From: Xiphophorus maculatus
Taxonomy: Eukaryota > Chordata > Actinopteri > Cyprinodontiformes > Poeciliidae
Direction of reading: 5' to 3'
DNA length: 64,000 nucleotides
NCBI RefSeq assembly: GCF_002775205.1
Contig: NC_036446.1
Coordinates: 1,148,272-1,212,271, forward strand
This document shows positions 36,490 through 55,439 of the stretch, piece by piece (position 1 is the stretch's first letter; each line of letters opens with the position of its first letter). The position numbers and the translations under genes were made by a program. Under the pieces are notes generated by a model, which saw nothing but the letters and a program-made list of their open reading frames with translations, had not been told where the DNA came from and did no database searches.

Positions 36490-39069
36490 TCAGGGTTGGG
36501 AGCTTGGACTTTTTTCTTTCTCATCCTCAGCAGGAAGTTCTGCTGAAGGGTCGGGTTCAGAAACCTCAGGTGGAGGAGTCTTTGTGCTGCCGGACGGATC
36601 CGGGTCCAGATGTTCTCCTGGCTTCTGGTTCTGCTCAGTAGACCCGTTGAGATCTGCTCTGAGGTCACTTCCTGTGTCAGCCTGGGGCTCTGAAGGATTT
36701 GAGGAAACAGAAAAACTTCCTAAGTATTTTTCGGTGGATGGTTCTGAGCGCCCTCTAGTGGTTCTGGGTGGAACCGTCTCACCTGTCTGCTGCTGCCGGG
36801 CCAGTCGCCTCTCCAGCGCTCGCTGCCGGTTCTGCTCCATCCGCCGGCGCTGCTCCTCGGTCAGGGAGGGAGGAGCCGGGACCGGGGTGGAGTGGACCGG
36901 ACCTGGAGGATCGGTAAAGGAGGCCTGGCTGATGACCGGATCGGGATCCTGGAATCCAGCCGGCGGCTCCTCCGCGCCTGGAAACGAGAGAAATCACCTC
37001 AGATCCAGAGTGATGCTAATTAGCTTTGATGCTAATTAGCATCATTAGACATGTGAGGGATGAAACAGAGTTCAGTCTTACAACGTTATTTTACTGATGC
37101 AAACAAAACTTTAAAATACAGTTAAAAATGTTTGAACAAACCATTGCTTCATCATGTTACAGATTAACAGATGAACTTATTGGCTGCAAAGTATCATGAG
37201 CTCCTGGAATGTTTTTGCAAAATGAAATCAGTTTCTGAATTTAAACATATTTTTGAGCAGCCATTGGTGTTTCCAACAATAAAATTTGGAATAACTTAGA
37301 ATTATGGTCACATGTTATGTGTTTTAATGTATCATACATAGATGACATTATTTTGCCTGGATATATTTTATTGCACACTCTCTCTCATAATTAAGATTAT
37401 TTACTGAGTTTATCAGCAAAGTTTCGGCCCATGAACTACATGTAGTTAAAACTCCAACCACTAGAGGGCATCAGAGGACTTCAAATAGCAACCTTATCAT
37501 GAGGCAGATGCATCAACCAACATTTGTAATATTTATACATCTCCAGTGAAGGAGGTAGAAGCTAATTAGCTTCACTAGCCCATCAGGGGTTAAAGGTCAA
37601 AATTATTTAAAATTGACTGATTTTCATATATAAAACCAGCATTATAAGAAAAGTTTGGACACTTTTTAAATCACATTAGTTACTGAAGGTCCAGTCCGAC
37701 TCATTCAGCCTCTGCAGCAGCAAGAATCAGACTCAGGTCCAGTCCGTCTCACCTGGTTTGTCCATGAAGTCTTCGTCCGTGAGGGGCATGTCCAGTCGGA
37801 TCCGTTTGAGGCAGGTCTGCGGCAGAGAGGAGGAACCCGTTAGAACCCGTCCTGCCCAGAGGAACTCTCCCTTCCTGCTTCAGCCCACCTGAACCTCCTT
37901 CTTGCTGCCGAGCTTCTCCACCCTGTCGATGAAATCTTCAAACTGCAGTTTGGGGAAGAGCCGGTGGGCCCAGTTCTCCATCTTCTGCATGAGCAGCCGC
38001 AGGTCCTCCGCCTGGCCAAAGAGCCGGCCGGGTCCAGACGTCCAGCAGGAGCAAACAGGATTCAATTAAACGCGATCAGAAGAAGAACAAAGACTTTTAT
38101 AGATGAGACATTTTAGATCCAACAAAAACAGCTGGATATGGAATATTTTAAAGGGGTACTGTTATGTATTTTACAATGATTACATTTTATAGCATAATGA
38201 CTTTGTTATTTAGTGCCTTGAAATCGGGTCTGTCTCTTTAAAAGTTCCTGCTCTTCCTGAAGCTCCGCCTCCAGGAAGTCGTCCCATCATGGCTCCTCTA
38301 TTAACCCTTTAACATTTCACCAGCGCTGCTCTGAGCAGCAGCTGCTGTAACGAGCGCAGCAGTTCCACCAGCTGTTTGCTAATTGCTGCTGGCTAGTCTG
38401 AAGGAGCTAGGCCTCAAAGGCGGGGCTAAGTCCACCCAGGCGTTTTGCAACTGAATGGTTGCCTTGGAGATTAAAGGATTTCTCAAACATAAAAGAATCA
38501 AAGCAACATGATGAAGGAAAAACTTTACAACATGATAAACAGATCAAAAAAGTCTGTTTTCCATGATACTGGCCCTTAAAAATGTTTATTTTTTAGCTAA
38601 ATGGTGACTAATCAATCCTTGTTTCTCACCTCGTGACCTTTGCCCTTAAAGAGAGCGTTGGCGAACAAGGTCCGCAGAGCCGGCAATCCTCTGTCTGAAG
38701 TGAGCCTGAGAGGAAACGACATCAGTCATGAGCGTCCGGATTAACCACCAGAGCAAAGCGACCTGTTATGATGGGAAACCTGTGGGAGTCCAGCTTTGGC
38801 TGCGGCCTCTTCACTCCTTTCCTCTTGGCAGCCGGAACGTCGGCCAGCTTGGACACCTCGCCCTCCTCAGCTGCAGCACAACCACAGGTGGCCGTCACCA
38901 GATCGTCACGTTTATCTCCGCTGACATTTAAAAACGAACTCTCACCTTCTCCAAACGGGTCGCCCTGCGACTGAGCTGCTCCAGGGGACAGAGGGGGAGG
39001 AAGAGGAGGGAAAGCTTCATCCTCCAAGTTGGAGAAGTCGCTCATCCCGTCGTCCTGTTGGTCATTCAT
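36490..39069 (-). CDS. tipin: TIMELESS-interacting protein (replication fork protection)
   Basis: Partner of TIMELESS in the fork protection complex; it binds RPA and helps CHK1 signalling and fork stability in the nucleus. Coding exons on -: 39069-38946, 38870-38780, 38705-38630, 38011-37889, 37816-37753, 36977-36783, 36719-36490. Total 903 nt, 300 residues (human 301). The N-terminus is acidic and proline-rich ([14 protein letters not shown]). The Swi3 domain spans about residues 72-155, with [21 protein letters not shown] and [20 protein letters not shown] clearly conserved. Residues 198-217 ([20 protein letters not shown]) correspond to the RPA-binding helix. The C-terminal tail is rich in Pro, Glu and Ser and is variable in the family. 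The start codon follows a good Kozak context (GCCGCCATGA) just inside the second exon, so exon 1 is non-coding. It lies tail to tail with dis3l, 424 bp between stop codons. Intron 4 contains a MITE (38,148-38,580). Confidence 0.94.
36748..36761 (-). promoter_or_regulatory. CTCF-like motif in a tipin intron
   Basis: On the - strand CCACTAGAGGGCGC, an exact fit to CCASYAGRKGGCR. It lies in the short intron between the last two tipin exons. Binding is inferred. Confidence 0.5.
37458..37470 (+). promoter_or_regulatory. CTCF-like motif in a tipin intron
   Basis: On + CCACTAGAGGGCA, an exact fit to the CTCF core. It lies 0.7 kb from the opposed motif at 36,748, pointing away from it. Confidence 0.5.
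37600..37745. repeat. Dispersed repeat shared with lctl intron
   Basis: CTGAAGGTCCAGTCCGACTC, then ATTCAGCCTCTGCAGCAG, is a diverged reverse complement of 43,955-44,040 in the intron between lctl exons 8 and 9. It has no coding content. Confidence 0.5.
38148..38580. repeat. MITE-like element, GGGGCAGTAT family, copy 3 (both ends)
   Basis: The most complete copy of the family: left end TAAAGGGGTACTGTTATG and right end CCATGATACTGGCCCTTAA form imperfect terminal inverted repeats about 18 bp long. It shares the central GC-rich block with the copy at 548-917. It sits inside tipin intron 4 (38,629-38,012). Confidence 0.75.
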
Positions 39070-40247
39070 GGCGGCTGAATCCTGAGAGAAAACAAGCCCC
39101 TGCCATCAACTTTAAGATTTAAACTGCTAAACACTACAGTCGAATATTTACAGTTTTTAATGAGGTTTTTATGTTCAATCACAGTATCAGGAACCATCTG
39201 GAATAAATATAATGCAAACAAACTGAGTCGATAATATATCTGATCTGTTGGATGGATGAGATGCTAGAAATACAGTGATGAGAAAGTGATGAAATACGAG
39301 GAAAACAGATGAATATGGAGTCACGATATTCAGTAACTAGTTTTCTGTACGCTGTGCAGCTCTAGTTTCTGTTTCATTTGTATAATTTACATATTACATA
39401 TACTTTTAATTCATGTCCTACATATTCAAATATTTCATTATTCATTTATGTTTGATCTTTTTGATTTTATTTTACTTATTTGTGCTTCATTTAATTTCAA
39501 ATATTCTTTTATTATATAACCTCCACAAAACTAGTTTGTTACATTAGTTATTGTACTATTTTATATTTTATGTAATTTAATAATTTTCTTACATTTCATT
39601 TATTTTAATTTCTTTTTTATATGCTTTATTTATTTATTATTTCTTCTTTGGAATCTTTAAATTTTTCTTTACCATATATTTCATGATTTTATTCAATATA
39701 TTTTATTTATTTATCTTTATTATTTTATTTTGTAGTCCAATTTAAAGTGCCTTATTTATTTGAGTATTTTTTACATTTATTGTGCTGTATTTGTTGCTGC
39801 CTCTTTCCCAGGACTCAAGTAACTCCTGGTTTCAACCAGAGTAAACGCACATCTGTTAAAAGTGTTTACACTGTAATTCCCTTCCTGCACTGTAGATGGC
39901 GGTAATACACCGCTGTGGAGTCCCCAGAAGAAATAACAATGAAGGCGGTAAACACTAAAAAAAAACCCAACAAAACAAAGAGAGTAACATGTTAACCGGA
40001 CACAGAACCGATATTTGGGTTAGTTCCGATAACTCGCCTCAATACAGAAGACATGAAGGTGTTAAAAGTCTTCTTTGTTTGGCCGCTGAACCGAACATGA
40101 CAGTAATTCAGACACAAACTGCGGATAAATGTGCTGAAATAAAAACCAGCGGCGGCCAGAGAAGGCCTGAAACTAATAAAACGTTCGGTCTTGACCCGGA
40201 GAAGAGCCTTGAGAGGACTAAAACTGTGAAATGAAACTATAATGTAC

Positions 40248-40345
40248 CTTTTGATGAGCTGCAGCGCCAGAGAATCAGAGAACCCGCCACTGATGCGCCT
40301 TCTTCTTCTGCAGTTGACATGAGAAGCCTGCAGCACTGCTGCCAC
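40248..40345 (-). other. tipin: Probable non-coding first exon of tipin
   Basis: On the - strand CATCAAAAG is followed by a GTACAT donor at 40,247. This donor pairs with the acceptor just before the tipin start codon. The 3' edge (40,248) is well placed; the transcription start is not visible and the upper limit is a guess. An open frame beginning at 40,345 on - reads through the donor into intron and is not believed to be translated. Confidence 0.5.
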
Positions 40346-41037
40346 CCGCTGGATTCATCAGGTTTTACATGCCGGGACAGAAAACGAATCCCAGCAAAAA
40401 TGAATGAAGTTACCAGGTTCTCCAACTAATTAAAAAATACTACTAGGCTTACGAAGAGTTAATCCTGTCACTGTTTATTATTCTTGGCTTATAGGCTGAA
40501 TCTGTCCTGTATTTTTGTCCACATCAGGTTGGACTTAATTATTCTGGAACCTGCTGATAAATATTAGGTCATTTTTATTATGTCAATTTTAAAACCTGCA
40601 GGGCAATAATTTTTTCCATGAGTGAATCTGTTTCATATTTATTTTTCAGCAAGTGAAAAATAAGTGATTATTATACTTATTTAAGTGTAATAATCAGTAG
40701 GAGGGTTGGAACTCCCGCAGAGGACTGCATGAACCTGGTAAATGAGCTGTTTGATGAAAAATAAAATATTACATTTATATACTACACAAACCCTCTAAAC
40801 ATTCCTCAGATTTAATATGCACATTTAAACCACTTTATTGTTATATCAAATTTAGAAATACAACTGGTAATAAAAGCTTAAATATGATGAAACTCATAAC
40901 AGTCAAAACAAAGTTCAGCCTGGTTGTTTGTTCCAGTCGGAAACAGTTTGAACAGTTCAGTCCAGTCTTAGTTCAACAGTAAACCAGGCTTACTAATCAT
41001 TTATTGATTAATAATCATATTCTGCTTGTTCTGACTG

Positions 41038-41043
41038 TTTATT
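41038..41043 (-). terminator. Candidate poly(A) signal of lctl
   Basis: AATAAA on the - strand 106 nt past the lctl stop. Further copies follow at 41,000 and near 40,840. Confidence 0.4.
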
Positions 41044-41148
41044 GATGACCTGACTGGAGCAGAACGGCAGGGCGGTCAACAGGAAGACGCTCTGATTGGT
41101 TCCTGCTGAGTTCTGCTTCCATGGAAACAGGCAAGGCCCGGGCGTTCC

Positions 41149-49375
<8,227 letters not shown>

Positions 49376-49653
49376 CGTCCCGCTCGCTTCCTTCACACCT
49401 GCAGGACAGGAAACATGCAGCCGGATTTAATCACTGCCGCAACCAAACTGCCAGAAAGGCCAGAAGAAGCGGACCTCTGCCCTGATGTGTGTCGCCATGG
49501 CGACAGCAGATTTATCTGAGCTAGCTGTGGACAAACCGGGACAGGAAGTGGGACGGCTTGTCCAAGAGAGAAATTTCACGCTGATGGTCTCTCCTCAGCT
49601 CTAGAATCTAACTGAAGGAGTGTGTGTTGGGTTTGAGGCGCCGCCTGACTCTG

Positions 49654-49654
<1 letters not shown>

Positions 49655-49692
<38 letters not shown>

Positions 49693-49702
49693 GCACACAC
49701 GC

Positions 49703-49751
<49 letters not shown>
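49655..49751. repeat. (AC)n microsatellite
   Basis: About 97 bp of AC with a central ACGC-interrupted part. A second, shorter run lies at 49,880-49,919. Open frames on both strands through it are repeat artefacts. Confidence 0.95.
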
Positions 49752-49753
<2 letters not shown>

Positions 49754-49883
49754 TGACCTGCTGTGTTTGTCTCGTCCGTCTCCGGGACGCAGGAAGAGTC
49801 CTGAAGCTTCTGGTTCCCTGCCAGCGCAACAAAAACACAACAGAGTGAGACATCCAGGACCTTTTCCACTATTCACCACACCC

Positions 49884-49916
<33 letters not shown>

Positions 49917-50668
49917 CACTCTGAATGGTGCAGCATTGGGAGCCAGCAGAGTGTGACAGTAAATCTGCTGGACAAACACATCTGATGGAGAATGGAGGGA
50001 TTTTAACACTGTAAGCAAACTGAATGTCTGTGTTCATTCAACATGGCTTCATGCTCTGCAGGCCTGAGGAAAAAGAAAGTACACCCCTTCCACTTCCTAC
50101 TGACAGCATCTGATCCTTACCTCACAATAAAGTTATCTAAATCATACCTGAACAAAAATCTCTCCCTGCAGGGCTTCGTGTCTGTTTTTGTGACTTTTGC
50201 AATCAAAAAAGATTTGAAATTAATTTAAAGTTGCTGTTTTACTTACTTACAGCAGGAGCTAGCTGCGCTACACTGTTAACATGCCTTCCTTTTCTTCTCT
50301 TAATAGTACAGTCAGTCAGTTATCATAGACTCTAGCGCCTTATCTACCTAAAAGAAATACTGCCACCTGCAGGTGAGAGTTAGCATCACTTAACAGTTTT
50401 GACATTTTTTTCAGAAAATTGCAATAAACTCACAATTATGCATTAGCGCAAAAATATCAATGTTTGTTATGTTATGAGGACACAACCCATCAAAATACTT
50501 CACTGTGTGTAATAATAATCATAACATACAAGTTTTGTTGTTTTAATTAAAATACTGAAGGATATTAATTCTTTACAGAAGTATTTTAAGAAATAAGGAC
50601 GTCATTAGAGGTAAATATGAAGGTTAGTCCATATATGGTCAACAAGATACTGCAGGCACAAATCTATG

Positions 50669-50682
50669 CCAGCAGGGGGCGC
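50669..50682 (+). promoter_or_regulatory. CTCF-like motif between lctl and the crystallin gene
   Basis: CCAGCAGGGGGCGC, an exact core match with a favourable context (TGCCAGCAGGGGGCGCAGG). It lies 0.55 kb upstream of the crystallin start and 1.3 kb upstream of the lctl start codon. Confidence 0.6.
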
Positions 50683-51181
50683 AGGTGGGACATTTATTGA
50701 AATGTCACACCTGGAGGAAATATTTTCTTCCTGTGTAAAAAAAATGATTAATTTTGATCTTTTATTTTTGAAGGTATTATATTAATAAAATGACAGCTGA
50801 TGAACATTAAAGTTAAATGATTAGATGTGACTCTAAAGTCAGATACAGGAACAGTTTTGGGAGCCAAAAGGCTGACCTGGGCTCGGTGCAGTCAGGATGC
50901 CCTGCGGCGTTCTCCAGGCTTCCTGTGAATAATCCAGGCTCCAGGAGCAGCGGGCCCCGCCGCCATCACGGCCCTCCTCTCTGCTTTGTTTCAGAGAAAA
51001 TGCTGAAATGTTCAAACCCAAAGTGTTGGCGCTGCACTCCGCACTCGTTGTGTTTCTGTTTCATTCATCCTGTGACTCGGGGGCATCAGGAGTGTGTGTT
51101 TAGCATATGAATGGCCCCGTGGGCCCCGGCGGCCGCATCAGGAGCAACCTGAGCCTTCTGGTAGCTCTGCGCTGCATCAAC

Positions 51182-51224
51182 GCGCCATATTTAAGGCGCT
51201 TTCTGGCTGCCTCGCAGAGCTGAC
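51182..51224 (+). promoter_or_regulatory. TATA-type core promoter of the crystallin gene
   Basis: ATATTTAA (51,187-51,194) is a TATA-like box flanked by perfect inverted GCGCC / GGCGC arms (51,182-51,199). The inner CCATATTTAAGG also resembles a CArG box. The usual spacing puts transcription start near 51,215, leaving a 5' leader of only about 10 nt, as is common for crystallin genes. Confidence 0.6.
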
Positions 51225-54091
51225 ATGAACATCTTCACTAAGGTCCCAGGATTAACCCAACAAACCAGGTACGTCCCGAGGGCCGGGGCCCGCCGCGGGG
51301 GCCGCCAACAGTTCCACCAAATCACCCAGACTGAGGATGAGGAGAAAAACACCATGAAACCTGAGCTAAAGACGGTTTTAGAGTCCAGTTAGGCTCCAAA
51401 ACACAAAGAGAGTTTAATATTTGTCTGTTTTTCTGAATAAAATGGTTTGTGGGTTTGTTTGTCTGCAGCAAACTGGGGTCTGTGCTCCAACGTGCCTTTT
51501 ACGGGTCCACTGGGAGGGTGAGTCCAGCCGAGAAAACAGCGCCACCTTAAAAAATCACATCATTCATCTAATTATTTTAAAGTTGTGTCACATAGATGAA
51601 ACCTGCCTGTTAGTAGAAGAACTATAGTTACTTGGTTTGACCCATTTGGAACCAGGAGTTTAAGCAGATTACGAAGACTCCTGGTGGTTTTAAAATAATT
51701 TCTTCACATTTTCAGCCAGAATTTCCTAAAATCTTTGAGGTTCTGGAGAGTTTTTCTGTGGATCTTGTCTTTCTGTTCAGCTCAGGACATTTTCAGAGGA
51801 ATATTCTGTACAGGTTCAGATACTTCCAACAAACTTTGCAATGAAAAACCAGCTGATAGTTGAAGAGAATCTGAAAAAGATCCAAAAGTTTGCAGAACCG
51901 TTGATCCAGAACTCTTTGGAACTGCTGAATGAAACCAATGAGTGTCACTGTTTGACCTTGTTCTCTGCGGCCAGGTGACCCTTTTCGAGCAGCGAAACTT
52001 CGCTGGCAGACGGCTGGACCTGAACTCCGACTGTCCCAGGATCAGCGACAAGAACTTCCCAGAGAGATGTAACTCCGTCCAGGTGGACAGCGGAGCGTAA
52101 GTTCGCTAACGGAGAAAGATAAGAAAAAATAGGAAAAAAGGAAACCCAATAAAATTTTAAATCATAAATTTATTTCTTTTAAATAAAAGTAATCTGTATT
52201 TCAATCATTTTATATAAAATATACATTAAGATAACTTCTTGAGGATAAAAAAAGCTTTTATTGCCCCACAATAAAGGCTATTGTCTGGCAATAGCCTTTA
52301 TTGTTAAAAAGGCTGTTGTCATGGCAAACGTCATTTGCCAGGATCCTGACTGGCTCCTCAAGCTAGAGTAAGTAAGACTGAAATTCTGTTTCTTTAGAGA
52401 TTTTGTAGCATTGTCTGAGTTTTCAAAGGGGATGTGAGAAAGTTTAGGAACCACTCTTTTTAAAATATCGGTCTCTAGAAGAAGAGCAGAACTCATCATC
52501 TTCTTCTCTGTGGCGTGTCTGACAGATGGGTCGGGTTCGAGCAGGAGAACTACCGGGGCCGTCAGTACCTGTGGGACATGTCCGACCGCGGGGAGTACAA
52601 CTGCTACGACCGCTGGTGCGCCCAAGTGGACCACGTCTCCTCGGTCCGCTCCGTTAAGCAGGTGAGCCTCTGAAACATCGTTTTACCTGATTCCTAAATG
52701 TGTCGGCTTCCTCACTGATCCGCTGTGTCTCTGGTCCTCAGGACAACAATCCTCCCAGGGCGCAGCTGTTCGAGCGAGCCGGTTTCTCTGGGAAGAAGAT
52801 GGAGATCCAGGATGACATTCCCAACCTGCTGAGCCGCTACAACCTCAACAGAGTGGCGTCCATCCGCGTCCTGGGAGGAGCGTAAGTCCACCGTCCAAAC
52901 AGGTCCAGTTCAGGTTTTACATCAGGAAAGGCTTCGTTTAATAATGAATTATGGTATCTTTGACCTTTGGGTCCAGAGATCTGGGTTCTCTCTCTTCAGG
53001 AGGTTCAATCCCACAACAACCCACAGCATCACACATCCTTTACCGTACTTACAAAATGTTTGTGCCTTTTTTATTTTATCTGCTCAAAAATAAACTAAAG
53101 GAATATTTTAAATTGTTGCAGATACAAAATACAAAAAATGATTGTGTTATAAGAGAGGTTGGGGTTGATTATTTCCTTATTTGGGCTGAAAGTCTTGCAT
53201 TCAAGTAGAAGTAGGTCAATGTTTGTCAAAGTAGTTATTCCAAAGCTAAGTTGAATGCAGAAATATTGTTCATAAATGGCGAATCAAGCTAAATATTTAG
53301 CCCTAAACTGAACAAGCTAAATTTAATAAGATAAATGTGAATAGATTTTTTTTTTTTGACATTTATTTCACCAGAAAAACACCATTGGGATTAAAAATCT
53401 CTTTTGCAAGAGAATCCAGGTCAAAACTGGCAGTGGCACACAGAGGTTACAGAATATTCACAACAGAAAAAATTAGTCAGAAATAAATGAAGAGATTTAG
53501 CTTCAAACTAAAGCTCTAGTTAGAAAGCTAAATACTTAGCTTGAAACTTAATATTTAGTTAGCCTGCTAGATATTTGGGTGGCTAACTAAATATTTAGCT
53601 AGCTAAAATTTTTTATTACATTTTAAATTTAATATTATTAATGAAGAAAATATTTAGCGAACTAATGGGATGTTAACTAGCTTAAGCATCCGTTATTTAG
53701 CTAGCTGAAGATTTAGCTTCAAACTGAGCAAGCTAAGTCTTTAGCTGGTAAGCAAAATATTTTGTTTGAAGCTCAATATTTAGTTATCCAGCTAAATATT
53801 TAGCCTAAAACTAAAGTTATTAATGAGAACATAACAAGGTGAAACATACATTTGAATGGGGTTACAAGGAAATCTGGAAAGAACCAGAATCACGTAAAGA
53901 AAGAACCTGAGGGTGTTCTGGACCCGACCGACCTGTCCGATCCGTTCTGCCGTCACAGCTGGGTGGTGTACCAGGAGCCCAACTACAGGGGGCAGCACTA
54001 CATCCTGGAGAAACGGGACTACCACAACTTCAATGACTGGGGCAGCCAGAACAGCACCGTGGGCTCCATGCGCCGAGTCCGATTCAGCTGA
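51225..54091 (+). CDS. crybgx: Beta-type crystallin, probably crystallin beta gamma X
   Basis: Structural protein of the eye lens, by family. Exons 51225-51268, 51469-51517, 51975-52096, 52526-52661, 52742-52881, 53959-54091; 624 nt, 207 residues. The layout is that of a beta-crystallin: two small exons for the N-terminal arm (residues 1-31), then one exon per Greek-key motif, four in all, with introns at the conserved GA|W positions. Typical motifs: TLFEQRNFAGRRLDL, GAWVGFEQENYRGRQYLW, LFERAGFSGKKMEIQDDIP, GAWVVYQEPNYRGQHYILE and GSMRRVRFS at the end. The connecting peptide is QDNNPPR. There is no long C-terminal arm. The arm (MNIFTKVPGLTQQTSKLG) is unlike CRYBA1/A2/A4 or CRYBB1-3 as I remember them and fits the fish protein called crybgx; the family is certain, the exact symbol less so. 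It is divergent from lctl. Confidence 0.85.
53270..53815. repeat. GCTAAATATTTAG-type degenerate repeat in crystallin intron 5
   Basis: Loose, irregular copies of (A)GCTAAATATTTAGCT over 540 bp, interrupted by a T-rich unit at 53,347-53,470. It has the same composition as the repeats at 14,930-15,400 and 33,840-34,440. Confidence 0.7.
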
Positions 54092-54147
54092 GCCAGAACC
54101 TCGACCCGACAACCAGCACTACCGGAGCCTGTCAGCTCTACACAGAA

Positions 54148-54153
54148 AATAAA
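54148..54153 (+). terminator. Poly(A) signal of the crystallin gene (AATAAA)
   Basis: A canonical hexamer 57 nt past the stop codon, giving a very short 3' UTR. Confidence 0.75.
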
Positions 54154-55195
54154 GACTATTTTAGTAATAAACTTACGTCTTTATTTAATATTCGTTAGAA
54201 ACATTCAGGTGCATGTAGATGACTTTACTATCAAAAAACTTCATAGGGTGAAATCCGGAAAATGCTGCCATAACAGGCTGAGAAATGTACTTTGTCTCTG
54301 CGTTTTGTCACGTGTGGAGTTTCTCAGCTCACTTCTGGATGGAGACGCTTCTGGTCTGATTATTCAGCAGGGGCGATTCTAGGATCTGACCTTTAGGGGG
54401 GCTTAGCCCCCAGCAGGGCAAAGACCCATGAGAAGATATTCGTTGGTGCGGTTTTCTAAATCTAATTTACATACATTCACAAACAAAATTAAGAGACATG
54501 TCAGTAATTCATGGAATTAAAGAACAATGTTAATTTTACTCAAACATATACTTAGAAAGAGTAAAATCAGAGAAACTATTATTTTTTCCAGAGGTGTATA
54601 AACTCAGTTTGAAACAGAATCTCTAGACCACATCATAGCTGCCAACATCTGCTAACATTAATGTGACACAAGCAGCTGTGGAGTCACACAGTCCTAGTGA
54701 GGTCTGCTTCCTGGAAATTAAAATAAAATCTACTCAAAACTATGCATTTCCATTTCCCAATTGGCTCATAAAGTTAAAAGACAAAGACTTTACAAGAGGA
54801 GGGTCTCAATTCAGAGACCATTTTGTTTTTACCCCAATAGAAACCATTATATTATATACTGTATAATATTGCCTTATGTGGGATAACTTTTTTCAGGACA
54901 ATCTGAACTTTATGAATTTACACTTAGTTTTTACTTTTTCACAGACTATGGCTGCATTTTGGACCTTGAGTCACAGAAAAACAAAATCCGATTTGGAAAA
55001 ATTTACATTTGTTCACTGTGAAAATGTCAAATATTCACAAAAAATGATTTTTATAATTTAGAATTACAATATATACTGTAAATTTATTCATTTATGAAAA
55101 TATGAAAAATTAACAAAAAGATGATCAAGACAAGACTTGAAGAAAAACAGGAACAGGACCAGGCTGGAAGCAAAACCAGACAAAACTGTAAATAA

Positions 55196-55400
55196 GATCA
55201 GACCTCCTACCTTTATGTAGCCTACCGTGTTTTTCAAGCATGAAATAAATCCAAGATTTGTCCTTGATGCTGTAATAAGATCAGACCTACCTTTATGTAG
55301 CCTTCCATTCATTTCATGTGTGGAGTGAATCCAAGATCTGTTCTTGTTGCTGTGAAAAAGCATCAGGCCACCTATCTTTATGTAGTCTACTGTGTTTTTC
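55196..55400. repeat. Tandem repeat of about 80 bp, 2.5 copies
   Basis: ATCAGACCTCCTACCTTTAT, then GTAGCCTAC and AATCCAAGATTTGT recur three times with a spacing near 80-95 bp and rising divergence. It is non-coding. Confidence 0.6.
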
Positions 55401-55439
55401 TAAAACTGCACAAATGATGCAAATTGGTTAAAAGTAACC

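Larger units (their letters stand above)
39070..41148. other. tipin upstream region and lctl 3' flank
   Basis: An intron acceptor (TTTTCTCTCAG on -) lies 12 nt before the tipin start codon. Bases 39,100-39,780 are very AT-rich intron DNA with no feature. Bases 39,880-40,350 are the likely tipin promoter/first-exon region; GTAGATGGCGGTAATACACC at 39,892 contains a YY1-like GATGGCGG. Bases 40,440-41,030 are AT-rich spacer between tipin and lctl, which are on the same strand. Confidence 0.5.
49376..51224. other. Head-to-head intergenic region between lctl and the crystallin gene
   Basis: This 1.85-kb region separates two divergently transcribed genes. It holds two AC microsatellites, an AT-rich middle (50,200-50,830), a CTCF-like motif at 50,669 and a GC-rich crystallin-proximal block from 50,870. 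The 10-bp word GCATCAGGAG is repeated at 51,083 and 51,135. AGCATATGAAT near 51,102 is octamer-like. No coding exon is seen. Confidence 0.6.

Noticed and set aside
35727-36668. 313-codon frame on - overlapping dis3l exon 18 and tipin exon 8
   Set aside because: It is antisense to the dis3l last exon and in a different frame from tipin. It is a shadow of GC-rich coding sequence.
39992-40345. 117-codon frame on - upstream of tipin
   Set aside because: It crosses the likely donor of a non-coding first exon and shows no conservation-like pattern. The tipin frame starts in the next exon with a good Kozak context.
49376-49396. Upstream GTG as the lctl start codon
   Set aside because: Eukaryotic initiation at GTG is very unlikely here. 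The ATG at 49,375 begins a good signal peptide and gives a length close to human LCTL.
49601-49985. Cys/Val or His/Thr repeat proteins
   Set aside because: They are translations of the AC microsatellite on both strands.
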